Source: Epinephelus fuscoguttatus (lineage: Eukaryota > Chordata > Actinopteri > Perciformes > Serranidae). Taken from it: a stretch of DNA of 64,000 nt. A program made the translations under genes and the position numbers. The notes beneath the pieces were generated by a model, which was given only the letters and a program-made list of their open reading frames with translations, made no database searches and was not told where the DNA came from. Below, one piece after another: positions 25,475 to 37,480 of this stretch. Position 1 is the first letter of the stretch. Every line of letters starts with the position of its first letter. Location of the stretch: contig NC_064762.1 of the NCBI RefSeq assembly GCF_011397635.1, positions 27,137,617 to 27,201,616 on the forward strand, written 5' to 3'.

Positions 25475-27542
25475 CAGGGGCGGACTGGGGCAAAAAAGAG
25501 GCCCAAGAATTTAGTACCTGACTGGCCCACTCAGGGGCCAGGGTGGCGAGTGATGGCGGCAAATGCTGGCGGCAGATGATGGTGGTGGATGATGGTGGTG
25601 GATGATGGCGGTGGATGATGGTGGTGGATGATGGCGGTGGATGCTGGCGGTGGATGATGGCGGTGGATGCTGGCGGTGGATGATGGTGGTGGATGATGGC
25701 GGTGGATGCTGGCGGTGGATGATGGTGGTGGATGATGGCGGTGGATGATGGTGGTGGATGATGGCGGTGGATGCTGGCAGTGGATGATGGCGGTGGATGA
25801 TGGCGGTGGATGATGCCGGCGGATGCTGGTGGTGGAACAAATATGTTCTCACATATGTGGGAGACAAAAAAATATACATGTAAACATTATTGAAGGGATA
25901 ATGACACATCATTTAACCTGAGGCCTTGATTAGAACAAATATGTAATATTTTTAATGTTAGTTAAAATATTTAGTCTGCAATAGTCGCTTAATAGTATGG
26001 AGCCTGGTGAACATGTAAGTCACACTAATAATGATCATAACATAATAATAAACATATCATCACCTTACTGAAGTAGCAATTTCTGCAGCAGATAAGTAAA
26101 CACAGGTGAAAAAGTGTACTATGTAATGTACTATACAGTATGTGTTTTATTCATAAGTACACAATGGTCACTAAACCAGGTTTAGTAAAAGTTAGTAAAA
26201 GGCAATGATGGTCTTGTCTGAATGCTTCAAAAAGAGAAGGCTTTAATTCATCCAAAACATTCCAAGTGTTGTGAAAAGACAACATGTTGAAAAGTAAACA
26301 CCAACAGTACACATCATCTGAGTCACCATTAAGTTGATTTTATGTGAGCTGCATGTGAGTGAACATATTATTCTGAAAGCCTACTAACTGTTAACATATA
26401 ATAAATGCACTTTAAATGTCAAAATTTACTTACATGTATTGAAGAACATTCTCCTACATCGTGTTGCTTGATATTTATGTTTTAAATATGTATATATTTC
26501 ATTATATTATATAAAAAATGTTTAACACATTAACCTATGGTGCCTCAGATAAGCACAATTACATGTTCTTAAGCTGTACTTACTCAGTATATACTTAAGT
26601 TTTATAAACTGCAAATAATACACTTTAAGAACAACACATTAATACACATTTCCCCTTCACAGTGCATGTAGACTGTCTCAATTTCTATATTATCCAACAA
26701 TACCCACACAAACAGAATAAAACTGACATTCATTTTAATGTTGATGAATTTGCAAAGTAATATACAGCAGAGCAGCATTGAGCTCACCGGCTGAAGGGAA
26801 ATAATGTTACACGAGATAATGATAGATCAGATGTTCAGCTATTTTATTAGTTACTTAGCCATGCTGATGTTGGCTAATGCCACTGAGCACTGTCTGGCTC
26901 TAGTAACGTTACACAATAATGACGTTTTGACAGCCAAACTAGTCTACAAGCTTTGTGCTAGAAGTTAACAAGCTAGCCAAATAATGTTGTCACATTAGCT
27001 TCCAGCCGCCTCACCTGACTAGCATCCCCCTCTTGGTCACGTTGTCCTCCTCCTGCAGATGGCGACACGAGAGCTGCAGGTGCTGCTGCGAATGCTGAAG
27101 GTCCTGCTTGAGATGCAGCAGCAGAAAATAAATGTCAACTTTTGACACTTGGCAGCATCTGCCTGTAGTGCCTGCCTTTTTTTGTCTCTCAACTTCTCCG
27201 CTCCTCCTTTCCATTTCTTCTCCATTTTTGCATGTGTGTATGATTGATTGATTGATTGATTGACAGATGCAGAGGGAGGAGGGACCGAGGACCTCGGCCT
27301 TTGGCTGTGATTGGCCAACAGCCCCAGGACCGAGGTGAAAGGGGTGTGACACACCCACGTGGGCCAATGTTGATTAGCCAGACACTAGAAAAACTGTAAA
27401 CATTGGTTATCATATTAAAGGCCAGCCCAACTGCCCTGAAAGTCGTTTTTTTTTTTTTTTCCTCAGTCTGGCCATACCGGCCCACTGACGCAGCGACCCA
27501 CCGGGAAAACTCCCGGTACTCCCGATGGCCAGTCCGCCTCTG
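25475..27542 (-). mobile_element. hAT-type element (2068 bp), transposase N-terminal exon only
   Basis: Inverted ends CAGGGGCGGACTGG and CAGAGGCGGACTGG; flanks TGTACAGC and CACACAGC agree at 6 of 8 bases. A minus frame from 27225 reads MEKKWKGGAEKLRDKKRQAL then QADAAKCQKLT, the basic N-terminal start typical of fish hAT/ZMYM-like transposases. The frame is lost after that and no catalytic domain remains. A GATT run lies at 27241-27263 and a minisatellite near the left end. Confidence 0.78.
25545..25838. repeat. 12-bp minisatellite (GATGGTGGTGGA-type)
   Basis: About 24 units of GATGNYGGYGGT/GGAT variants alternate between GATGGTGGTG, GATGGCGGTG and GATGCTGGCG. It lies 70 bp inside the left end of the hAT element. 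The His/Pro/Ser-rich minus frame across it is a by-product. Confidence 0.92.
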
Positions 27543-27560
27543 CACACAGCTGTGGAAGTA

Positions 27561-28130
27561 ACTCACATTGGTGGATGGGAGACAGATGAATGAAATGTTG
27601 GACATTTTCCGCTGGTTTTAGCATCTCTGAAGTGATCTGTGATTAATTGCTAGAGAGAAGTGTAAACTGGCAGGGAATCATGGGAAGAGCATCACATTAT
27701 AACTATGCACAAACTTTCCACACACACTGCAATTACCTCTCCAGCGGTGAGAGGTAATTGGCATCTTTGCTGTATTTGGAACATCATTTCAGAGTTGTTG
27801 GGGAGGGCTGTGTGGAAACCTGCTGATTATTTCAATCAGCCCTTTCAAACCTTGAAAAAGGTACCATCTAGTGAAGTGTGATACTACTGGGCTTGTCCTT
27901 GTCTTTGATTTGGAAAAGTACAAACGCTTCTCTGTGTGCTGGATTTTTATTAAACAGGCCTTTCTGGTACTGTTAAATAGGACGACCAGAAAGGAGATTA
28001 GGAGCTCCATTATACAGAGAAAAATATTCATAATATTTAATATTTGTAAATCCAGTAAATAACAGGAGAGAGGTCCTCCGAAGCAGTCTGACACTCCACC
28101 AAATGGTAAAGTTAGACTCATACTTTGGGC
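27561..28130. other. Non-coding DNA, no gene recognised
   Basis: Short frames on both strands lack a recognisable family. The AGGTAATT-rich part at 27730-27765 has a small inverted repeat (ATTACCTCTC and GAGAGGTAAT). Confidence 0.4.
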
Positions 28131-28205
28131 GGGGGCCTCCCTAGTGTAGTGGCTAGAACACTTGTCTCCCATGTGGAAGGTCCAGGGTTTCAAATCCTGC
28201 TGGGG
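28131..28205 (+). pseudogene. tRNA-like sequence (SINE head or tRNA pseudogene)
   Basis: TAGTGTAGTGGCTAGAAC (A-box region) and GGTCCAGGGTTTCAAATCC (T-arm/B box) lie in a tRNA-length stretch resembling a valine/glutamate-type tRNA, but the acceptor and anticodon stems pair poorly. A functional tRNA is unlikely. Confidence 0.5.
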
Positions 28206-30000
28206 TCGACGTCAGCAAAGACATGCGGTTGCAACAGGTTCCCACCACTGAATCAAAGGGGATCAGATTCCTTAAGGAGGCTTCAGGATATGAGAATAAC
28301 TGGGCCAAGACTTCAATGAGGGCGTTTCTTGAGCCTGTTGTAGACGGGAGGTTCCAGACATAAAAGCAGATTCAGCTTCATACTTGGGGTAGGCAGTTTA
28401 CTAGAAAAGGCAAGCATTTTTTTTGAAAAAAGTCAGAATTTGAAAAAACACCTTCCTCCTGCAGCTCTCCCCTCTCTGTCCTAAGCCCCTCCCACCAGCC
28501 AAGCATGGGCATATGCAAGTGCTTTATACATTAACATGTACGACTAATGTTATCTATCATCATTTTGATTAGAATAATAATCCTAAAGCCATTATATAGC
28601 ATAAATTCTATGAGAATTGTCATCATTTTTTTGGCATAAATGTGAGTCTGTATAGCCCTTCAAGATGGCATACTGTGATATGAGGCTCTAGCTAGCTATA
28701 CTAGCATGAACGTGATTAAGCCGCAGAGGTGAACCTTTGGCTTTGATTAAGAACTAAATTAGCCATATTTTCTGTCCATCTCTGCAAGGCTTTGCTGATA
28801 TTGACACGTTTTATTTCTTTTATTGTCAGACTCTCTTTAAGACTTTCTTTTTGATAACTCCATCTTCCTTTTTCTGGGTTGTTTTGCAGTGTAGTTTTTG
28901 CGAATGCTGGAATGTCCTGCAGGATTTACCGCCAATGAATCAGTCTTTCACCATCTGAGGGGGACGTGCATGTGCATCTGCATCTGCATTTGTAGAACAG
29001 CCAATGGGAACACCCTCTCTCTGAAATTACCTGTGATTGGCCATAGTCTCTGATCATAGGCTAGATTTTCTAAAGCCTGAAAACAGAGCCAAGAAAAGCA
29101 ATGGATGTTGCAAGGTACAGTACATGTCCTGCATCCCTGATGCATTAAAATCTGAATGGTGTCCTGTGGACGCACCCTATTAATTTCCTTGATGTTACAG
29201 AAACCGCTGAAAGTGAAACTTGTATTTTGATACTTTTATACTGTCTGGGATGTGTTGATGTTTTTGTTCTGTTACTCTGCACTGACACATGCCTGCCCGC
29301 CCTCACCCCAGCTCTTTGAAGCTTGTTGCACCGCTGTTTCTCAGCAAAGGCGATTGGGTGGCATGGAGGTCCTCAAGACTGCCAGCAGACCATAACCTTA
29401 TATTTTAGGTTCAGTAAATACACCCAAATTCACAAATTACTATAGACATCCTGTGATCCTATGTCCCAAAGTCCGAGCTGGCCTATGATAGCAGATGCTC
29501 TGTTTACTCATGTCAGTGACAATGATCCTTTATTGTCCAGGGGATGTGGCATATTTTTTTTCCTCCGATAATGCTATGTTGTAATAATGTGATTGTGCTA
29601 CTGATCAATACTGTATTGACTCATGTTGATGATGAGCAGATGATGTTTTATCATCCAGGGGATGATCCGTGTTGAAAAGATATCTCACTAGCTGCTTCCA
29701 GTTTCCTACCGTGAATTTCATGTATTTTGCATGAGATGTCAAGATTCCATTTTATTCATAGTTTCAGTAAGTGGAAGGAAAACAAAAAAAAAACTCTTTT
29801 CAGAAAGAAAGACAATTAGCAAATTTCTCGGAATGTTGACCCATGAAAATTTATACATGGGCGTATGTAAATTTTTATGGAATATCTACAGAAATGATCA
29901 GAAATCACAATCATATATGACATTTGATTTAGGTGATATTGGATAGCTGATTCTGGTGCTCTCTAAACTTGTGATATGACATTTGTATAATGTTTTATAC
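28206..30000. other. Non-coding DNA, part of a dispersed repeat
   Basis: 28385-29170 has the makeup of a common fish repeat (GGGTAGGCAGTTTACTAG, TAAGCCCCTCCCACCAGCC, TACATGTCCTGCATCCCTGA). 29171-30000 shows nothing. Confidence 0.4.
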
Positions 30001-30540
30001 CAATCCAGTCTCAATCCAGAGTTGTCGAAATCTGGCACTTGGGCAGTGACTTCTGCCGTCAGCCACTGCGGAAAAAAGCTGTCCTTTCATGTCCGCATGA
30101 TGTTCAGCCAATCGCCGTTATAGCTTAATGGCACCCGGCGGCCACAGGGGGAAACATGGCAGGACAAGAACAAAAGTTAAGGCGGCGAATGTCAGAGTAG
30201 GACCGATGGGTCCAACAACCACCCCAGGAGGCTGGTGTTTGCTTCCCATAAGATTGTAAAGCCAAACCCTGTTCTTTTGTTGTCTAAATCCAACCATGTG
30301 TGTTTTGTTCTGGAAGGAAAAAAGATGTCACTTTGCAGTGTTGTACTGACGTGCACTTTTTTACTGTGAAAACAGAAGTGTGTTTTGAAAAAAGACAATG
30401 CATTGAACAGGTAGGGCTTGACATGGCATCCCAGAACGTCAAAAACCGATGCACCCAGGGTACCTTGCATATTGTATCTGGATGTGGAAAGTCCATGACC
30501 GAACGTCAATATATGACAAGTTTGGAGTGAGAATGTGTTG
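30001..30540 (+). mobile_element. Non-autonomous dispersed element, longest copy
   Basis: 540 bp. The left end CAATCCAGTCTCAATCCAGA and the reversed right end CAACACATTCTCACTCCAAA form imperfect inverted repeats. Flanks TTTATAC and TTTGTAC agree at 6 of 7 bases, perhaps a target-site duplication. Sister copies at 12636-13097 and 3420-3770. Confidence 0.62.
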
Positions 30541-31709
30541 TTTGTACATAGACTGTACCCTATATACAGATGCAGTCTGTGGCTTTTGAGATAAAGGTTT
30601 CAGATTTAGGATTTTATATGTTTAATTTTCAGATACATTTTAAACATACATCAATATAACCATTATTATAACCATATAAAATCAAACATAAGTTTTACAC
30701 TATTGAAAACCTATTACTGGATAAGGTTTAAGTATTGTGTTCTCTCACACCACTTGAATTACAATACCCTCAAAGGATGTTAAGAATTTTTGGCAAAGCG
30801 AAAAAAATATTGACATCATGGTCAAAACAGTATTGCTCTTGCCAGATTCCATAGATGTCAAATGCAACATTTCACACTCAGCTCATAGGGATCCTTCTTC
30901 TTCTCTTAAAAAAAAAACAAATACAGATGTACAATGTTGCAACATTAAAATATATCAATAGCAATCACATAATGGAAAGAAACCTGGTAAAGAACAGATA
31001 CAGAGGGGACAATACACGGCGTAGAGAAGGAAAGGAGAAAAGCTTTTTATGTTTCTAAGTTGAATAAAGAGACAGCTTCATTTAAGGTTTTTACTTTTGT
31101 TACTCCCATTGATGAAATGAAAACCCAACACAAGCTCGCTCGGTGTGTTGTTGAATTTGCCCGTGAGGAGCATGAGCAAGGCTTGTCATCTGTCTTCATT
31201 CATCTCACTCTGACTCATGTTAGTGTCCAATTATCTCTCCACAGTTTGTCTTCATTCTGCTGGAGGAGATTTAAAGGATGTAGGAAAGAGAGAGTGTGTA
31301 TGTGTGAGAAAGAGGGAGAAGGGGTGATGTTGACTGAGCGATTTTAGATAGGAAACAGACAAACAGTAGTGGAAAGGGCTGGTTACAGATTCAATGAGGG
31401 AGGAGAGTGAGGAGGACAGAGTTTGGGCAGAGAAAAGTGGAATACCAAATACTCTAAACGGGTCTCACTGCACTACTTTAAAAATATAAGTTCTGTCTTT
31501 GTCTTTGGATGTTGGAAGTCCTCTAAATTAAGGGCATATGTCCACATAGCATTTTCTTAAGCAGAAAAGTGGTGGCTGGGGAGCACTTCATCCCAGCACT
31601 TCATAAAAAAGAGCTCCTGGTGGTACTCCGCATGGGTATATTTCTATGACAACGCTATCTTTGCACTAACATTTGCTAGGTAGCCAATGTACTATTACAT
31701 TAACGGTGG
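30541..31709. other. Non-coding DNA, no gene recognised
   Basis: AT-rich, with AG-rich strand bias at 31260-31450. The 95-codon plus frame at 31060 lacks any family signature. Confidence 0.4.
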
Positions 31710-32345
31710 GTTGACAACACCTAAAATTGGAGCCTAAAAAAAATACTAGAAACACTGACTGGTTGCTACAAAACACCCATAATTAGAGCTTAAAAAGGCA
31801 ACTAGAAACAGCGACTGGTCTGTACAAAATAACCACAACTGGAACTTTAAAATGCCACTAGAATCACCGACTGGTTGCTATAAAACACCCACAAATGAAG
31901 CCTAAAAAGGTCACTGGAAACAACGACTGGTTGCTACAAAACACCCAAAATTGGAGCCTAAAATGGCTACTAGAAACACTGACTGATTGCTACAAAACAC
32001 TCATAATTAGAGCTTAGAAAGGCTACTAGAAACACCGACTGGTCTGTACAAAACACCCACAACTGGAACCTTAAAAGGCCACTAGAGTCACAGACTGGTT
32101 GCTACAGAACATCCACAGATGGAGCCTAAAAAGGTAAAAGGTCACCAGAAACATTGACTGGTTGCTACAAAACACCCACAATTGGAGCGTGAAAGGCCAG
32201 TAGAAACATTGACTGGTTGCTACAAAACACCCACAATTGGAGCGTGAAAGGCCAGTAGAAACACCGACTGGTTGCTACAAAACACCCACAACTGGAGTCC
32301 AAGTAGCTGATAGAAAAACAGAAATGATTGCTAAAACACCACCAG
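31710..32345 (+). repeat. 56-bp minisatellite, about 11 units, with four-unit higher-order pattern
   Basis: Unit core GACTGGTTGCTACAAAACAC, CCACAATTGGAGCCTAAAAA, GGCCACTAGAAACACC. Variants recur every four units: the GGTCTGTACAAAA type at about 31815 and 32039, and the CATAATTAGAGCTTA type at about 31778 and 32010. Two units near 32155-32265 are almost identical. The monomer is part of the dispersed repeat at 3.27 and 52.87 kb. Confidence 0.88.
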
Positions 32346-32841
32346 TTTTGTTTTTTCTTGATCTAGAACAGTGGTCTGCAGCTTGGCAAACATCTTGTCG
32401 AGGTGACATGCTGTCCAACATCCCCACACCCTCTCGAGGACAAAGTCAGCTCATATATTATGTCACTTTAGAAATTTTGGTATAATTTGTATGAAACATG
32501 CAAACTGAATGAATTTGTGGTTTGCAGAAACTTTCCACGCTAACATTTTCTTTGGTGACTTGGCTGTATAATGCAAGTCTATGCTGCAAAAAACAAGATA
32601 CATTATCAGATCCATTCAATTTACAGTTAAGTGGTTTGTACACCACATCAGCCTTTTGCTGTCTGTAACTGAGGGTTCAGGTGTAGCACTATGCTAGAGT
32701 TACTGTCTACAGCGTATATCAGGAGGAACGTGAAGATGACATTTCCCTGCGGCATGTCTGCCCTCGACGGACACTGTTTCACTCAGATCAGCAGATCAAG
32801 ACCTGATCACTTTACATAGGGCAGTATTGTAACTACTGTAA

Positions 32842-32888
<47 letters not shown>

Positions 32889-32999
32889 TAGCTAGGTTCA
32901 GGTCAGAAGCAGATATGCAGGAGTCTGCTGCCCATCATAGCTGCATTGATTTCCTTTCTCCTGCGTCAGGCTGTCTTGTCAACAGACTCCTCGGAGCAT
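32346..32999. repeat. Dispersed repeat tail and AC microsatellite
   Basis: 32346-32500 continues the family also at 3.3 and 53.0 kb (GTGGTCTGCAGCTTGGCAAA, CACTTTAGAAATTTTGGTAT). An AC microsatellite lies at 32844-32885. The remainder is non-coding. Confidence 0.65.
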
Positions 33000-33445
33000 G
33001 GAAGATGAATTATTCACAGGACAGCTCTGCCAGGATCCGTAAATAAATACTTAACTAATATTGGCCCCCGCAACCCACAGGTCTCAGCTTACTGTGAAGG
33101 GAATATGAAGGGAGCAGAAGGAAATCTGCCCTAAAATGCATTTTCATTCATCCATGTCTGTTTAATAGTTGGCTTATTTGTGGTGACGTTAAACCGCACT
33201 AGCGTTCCCTTACCTCATACTGTATGTACAGCTGCAGTCTGGCTGGTATTTCAGTCATTGAATCCTAAACTATGGCTGTAACCTATAGGTATTTGCAGTG
33301 AGTGTCACAAATTAACTTCATCAGCAAAAAGCTGAGGCAATTTTATTGGCTTGAATTTTTATTTTATCGAGTGAATGTCCAGGGTTAAATGTGATTAATT
33401 AAAGCCAAGGTCTGCCACTTATTTTAATGCTTTTAAGGATGTGAT
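33000..33445. other. Candidate conserved non-coding element
   Basis: Unique block rich in AT-hook and homeobox-like motifs (GATGAATTATTCACAGGACA, ATACTTAACTAATATTGG, GTGATTAATTAAAGCC) and without frames or repeat matches. Conservation is untested. Confidence 0.3.
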
Positions 33446-34222
33446 TTAATGCCCCAGTCATTATTGGGATTTGGTCACATCCTTGTTAAAAAAAAAAAAA
33501 AAAAAAAAAAAGTCACAAGATGACACATTTTGTGACAGCTATATCTGCACTAGTGTTCTTCACAGAGTACTCAGTGAACATATGGAGCGAAGTGGAAAAA
33601 AAGAAAATCACAAATGTGCTCATTCCACAGGTTTTCAGTCTAGCAAATGGTTGGAAACAGTTTTGTATTTCAAATCAAAACCCAGCTAGAGGCATGTTTT
33701 TATACTAAATCAAGCAAGAAAATAACATAATTTGACTGTCTTTGGAGGAGCTCTAATTACACAAATGGACACAGCCTTAAACACATCTCTCCTTATTTTT
33801 AGATGGTTTTACTTCGAAATTCCCTCAGAGGGTGTTTGTGCAGCGTATCTGAGAATACCACACTGGATATGTTTTTCACTTTTTGCTTAATCTCTGAAAT
33901 AAAATAAAACACCCAAGTATCATGCTGATTTTAAAGTTGTAATATAGTAGCCTACCTAGCCTGAATGATGGAGAGTAACTAACTAGATTAGATTTATTCA
34001 AATACAGTACTTCAATACAGTTTTAGGATACCTGTACTTTACTTCTGTATTTCCATTTTCTGATATTTCCACTTTAGATATTTGATCACACTTTACTGAT
34101 TACTCGTTACTTTACAGATTCAGGTGACAAACCCTTTTAGGGTTGATGCCACAATGGTTCCAGTTTGTTAGCCGGAGGAAAAACAGGACTCTCCTCCACA
34201 GGCCTGTAGGCCACATAGCAGT
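33446..34222. other. Non-coding DNA with poly-A and a repeat fragment
   Basis: A run at 33488-33511. 33970-34130 is a fragment of a common fish repeat (CCTGTACTTTACTTCTGTAT, CTCGTTACTTTACAGATTC). Confidence 0.45.
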
Positions 34223-34228
34223 CTTAAA

Positions 34229-34410
34229 ATGTCGTGTTGTAGTGTTATTGGGAGCCAGAATAGGAGTCAGGGCTCAAAACTTAAATTTGAACATACCAAC
34301 CGTCTCTGCCCGTCAACAAAAAAAAAGACGAATGGGACAAAGCGGGGGCGATCATCAAAAATGCTACATGTGCAGTGCACACTTCATGTCAGGTCATGGA
34401 AAAGTATTTA
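34229..34410 (+). pseudogene. THAP-type zinc-finger relic (frameshifted)
   Basis: One frame reads CCSVIGSQNRSQGSKLKF. After a shift near 34285 another reads IPTVSARQQKKRR and then CYMCSAHFMSGHGK. Together they match the order of a THAP domain: Cys-x-x-x-x-Cys (second Cys here Ser), IPT turn, basic block, CSxHF. THAP domains are found in P-element-like and other transposases and in host proteins. Loss of a zinc ligand and the frameshift show it is dead; origin in a DNA transposon is inference. Confidence 0.55.
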
Positions 34411-35480
34411 CTGTAGTAGGGATGAATAACATTATGTGTATTAAGGGTTATCATATTCACCTCATCAGGGAGGTATTAAGAGGATACCATTCAGGTGTCG
34501 TCCTCCTTTGTAAGATTGGCATAATAATCAACCACAAAGCTTCCTGTGACATCATTCATCCACTGAGTGAGAGCATACGGGTCGTCCAGCCTGGTCCCGT
34601 TGGTCAGTGTTTACTTTTTCAAGTAACACTCGCAGTCCCGTAGAGTGAGTGACCTGACATGGTGCGTCCCTAAATTCAGTCTGACGCTCTTCACTATAAT
34701 GAGAGCCCTGATAGTTGAAGAAATGGAGCATTATATTTCTACATTTAGTAATGAACAGTTAGGTTAATCACACATTTACTCCGCCTGGCACAGCTGCTCC
34801 GTCTCCTCAGAGTGCCAAGAGTGCGCTCTGCCACTCCGAGAGTGCAGTGCTCTGGATAACCAAACGGTTCATTCAGACAGTGCACTTATGAACGGTCCAG
34901 TTTGTACCAGAGTGCGCTTTGACACTCAGAATGAATATTTCAGAATGCACCACTCGTATCATCTTCATCCAGAACAAGCCAAAAGAATTCCCTAGCTAGC
35001 GCTGGCCAATGTCTGTGGAGAATTGTTTTGCTCCCAGCTAAGCCCCGCCCACCAAAAAACTTCATACTGTTTACTAACAGTAAAAGAGTCTACTCCGGCT
35101 TCCTCCCACAATCCAAAAACATGAAGGTTAATTGGCGACTAAATTGGCCGTAGGTGTAAATGTGAGCATGAATGGTTGTCTTCAGAGTCAACATTTCAAG
35201 CCTGTCTCGATTTTATCTTGTCTCATTTTGTGACATTAAAATAATATTGATATGTTGCCCAGCCCTATGCTTGGCAATATTTTTCCCTCAAAAACGTATT
35301 TGCTGTTTCAAATTTTTGGGAGCAAGAATTGTTGAAAAAGGTTTTAGTCTCAAATTTTAAAAGCATCAGTAAAGTACAATAGAAGTGCAACATACGATAC
35401 ACATTCATGGGGAATCCCACCAGCAGACTCCCTCCTGAGTGGCTGTTAACTGAGTGGGATAAATGATTTTAATACAACAA
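34411..35480. repeat. MITE-like repeats and SINE fragment
   Basis: 34790-35065 has repeated AGAGTGC/GCACTC motifs (GCCAAGAGTGCGCTCTGCCA, CAGAGTGCGCTTTGACACTC) and ends in AGCCCCGCCCACC, a common fish MITE. 35090-35185 is a fragment of the tRNA-headed SINE (CGGCTTCCTCCCACAATCC). Confidence 0.5.
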
Positions 35481-36790
35481 GGGGGCGGTCATGTTATGAT
35501 TGCTACGCTTCACAGGTTTAATCCCGCTGTGTGAAGCAGCAGGTCTTAACCCCGATTTGTGACTGTCTCTCATTTCATGAGCTTTGGATTAAAAAAATCT
35601 GCCATGTGGTGTTTTGCTACACGTAATGAGGTTTGTAATAAGATCAGCCTGCATGACACCGGGATCACAGCTTTTTCTCTGTTACCGAGCATCAAGCTTG
35701 TGTTCGACTTTGATCTGAGCAGACAGCTCCTTCTTTCTCTGTGTGGATTTGGTGGATTGACAGAAGAAAAGGAGTTAGTCTTGTTCTTTCTGTCTGCTGA
35801 GTGCGTCTCTCTTAATGTCTCGCTCAGGCACTTTATCATTTAACGGTGGCCACTTTGGAGAGGGGGAACAAAGAATCTTGGTAATAATGGCTAATCACCA
35901 TCAGTATGAAATTTTGTAATGTGTCTTCTTGTGTATCTACAGTTGTGTATATTAGGGCTACAACTAACAATGGTACCACAACAGATTAATCATTTTGTCT
36001 ATATAAAATGTCCGAAAATAGTGAATTAAGTTCCATCACAATTCCTTTCAACCCAGTGACATCTCTAAATCACTTGCTTTGTCGGAGTGGTGGTCCAATT
36101 CCTAAAGGTATTTAATTTAAAGACAATAAAACCCCACTACAATCACACATTATAGAAGCTACACTTGACAAGTATTTGGCATCGTTACTTGATAAATGAC
36201 TTAAATAGCTCAATTTTTTTGTTAAATTTTCTGTACAGTTGACTTGTGCTCCATATTCGTGTGTGCATCATTTGGGGGCCACACAGCTTAATGCAGTTTC
36301 CCCACCTCCTGTCCACACAAGTCACGCTTCACCGTTTTTTTGGTTGTCTGTCTAAAGGAACAAATATGCTTTTACTTTATCCAATGCAGCTGTGTACACC
36401 TGCTGTGTGATGGCACGCGTTTCACATGCACACCTGCTCAACCAAAGGTGTCTTTTTTACGTGTCAAGTCAATATTTTCTCCAGTGCATCCAGTGTAAGC
36501 AGCCGAGGACTGAAGCTGCTGCTGCTGCTGCTTGTGTGTGGCTTTCACTGCATGGCTGCTGTTAAACTGTCTCTTTAGATGTGCCACATGAATACACATA
36601 AAACTCCCATACACATGAAGTATTACACAGCCCTCTGCTGGCTCACCCAGTCATGTATAGCGCTGACAGTCGAGGATGACACAGCTGTACACGGCCCTCC
36701 TGCAGTGATTTTATGAAGCTCAGTCAAACCAGAAAGCGGAATCAAAACAAGCCTTCAACTTTTAATGGATTTACTCAGCGGGGGGAGGCT
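35481..36790. other. Non-coding DNA with one element end
   Basis: 35953-36130 starts TAGGGCTACAACTAACAATG, a widespread fish element end, then decays. 35500-35850 is unique. The overlapping 89-94-codon frames on both strands are not supported as genes. Confidence 0.4.
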
Positions 36791-36801
36791 GCATATCTGT
36801 T

Positions 36802-36806
36802 TATGT

Positions 36807-36847
<41 letters not shown>
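36802..36847. repeat. GT microsatellite
   Basis: About 20 GT units with a TATG start. Confidence 0.95.
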
Positions 36848-37039
36848 GTAGCTCAAGGAGGCTCTTGCTAATACTCAGCTCAAGAAGAGTGGACATAACA
36901 AAACGGAGAATGCTGCCATCAGCTTTGCACATAATTGTCCTAAAAAGTGATGGTAGATAGTAATTTAGATGTCATTTCTAAAGCTGAAAACACACTTCCA
37001 CCACAATGCACTGGCACGTCTTTATGATGTATGTCAAAT

Positions 37040-37480
37040 ACCAGTCAAAACACACAGTGCCTTGGCCAAAGTGTTCACCCCCCCTTTGGTGTTTTTACTA
37101 TTTTGTTGCATTACAACCTGTAATTTAAATGGGTTTGTTATTTGGATTTTAGGTAATGGGCCTTTCATAAAGTACGGCTCATAGTGGTCCTGTAGACAGA
37201 TACTCCAGTCTCTGCTGTGTAGCTTTCCAGCTCTTTCAGGGTTATCTCTGGTGTCTTTGTTGTCTCTCTGATTAATGCCCTTCATGCCTGGTCTTTGAGT
37301 TTTCATGGGCGGCCCCTTTATTGGCAGGTTTGTTGTAGTGACAGTTTTTTCATTTTGTAATAATGGATGTAATGGTTTTCAGTGGGATGTTCAGAGTTTC
37401 AGATATTCACATTCAGATCTCTGAACTGTCATATAAATGGGGGTGTGCCTGTACGAGTTCGCAAAGTTTTTCCTCCTCGC
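37040..37480 (-). mobile_element. Tc1/mariner-like element fragment
   Basis: ACAGTGCCTTGGCCAAAGTG then ATTTTGTTGCATTACAACCT is a Tc1-like end. On the minus strand 37300-37190 keeps pieces of a transposase helix-turn-helix region (ETTKTPEITLKELESYTAET, with frame breaks). The right end is missing. Confidence 0.6.

Noticed and set aside
25511-25912. 133-residue His/Pro/Ser-rich open frame
   Set aside because: It only translates the 12-bp minisatellite; no signal peptide, splice context or conservation.
28131-28205. Functional tRNA gene
   Set aside because: Acceptor and anticodon stems pair poorly; more like a SINE head or pseudogene.
31710-32345. Regular repeats resembling a CRISPR array
   Set aside because: The whole 56-bp unit is repeated with variation; there are no unique spacers, and the surroundings are vertebrate DNA.
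34143-34643. 166-residue frame as an intact gene
   Set aside because: Only the middle resembles half of a THAP domain; the other half is in another frame, so the frame is a relic.
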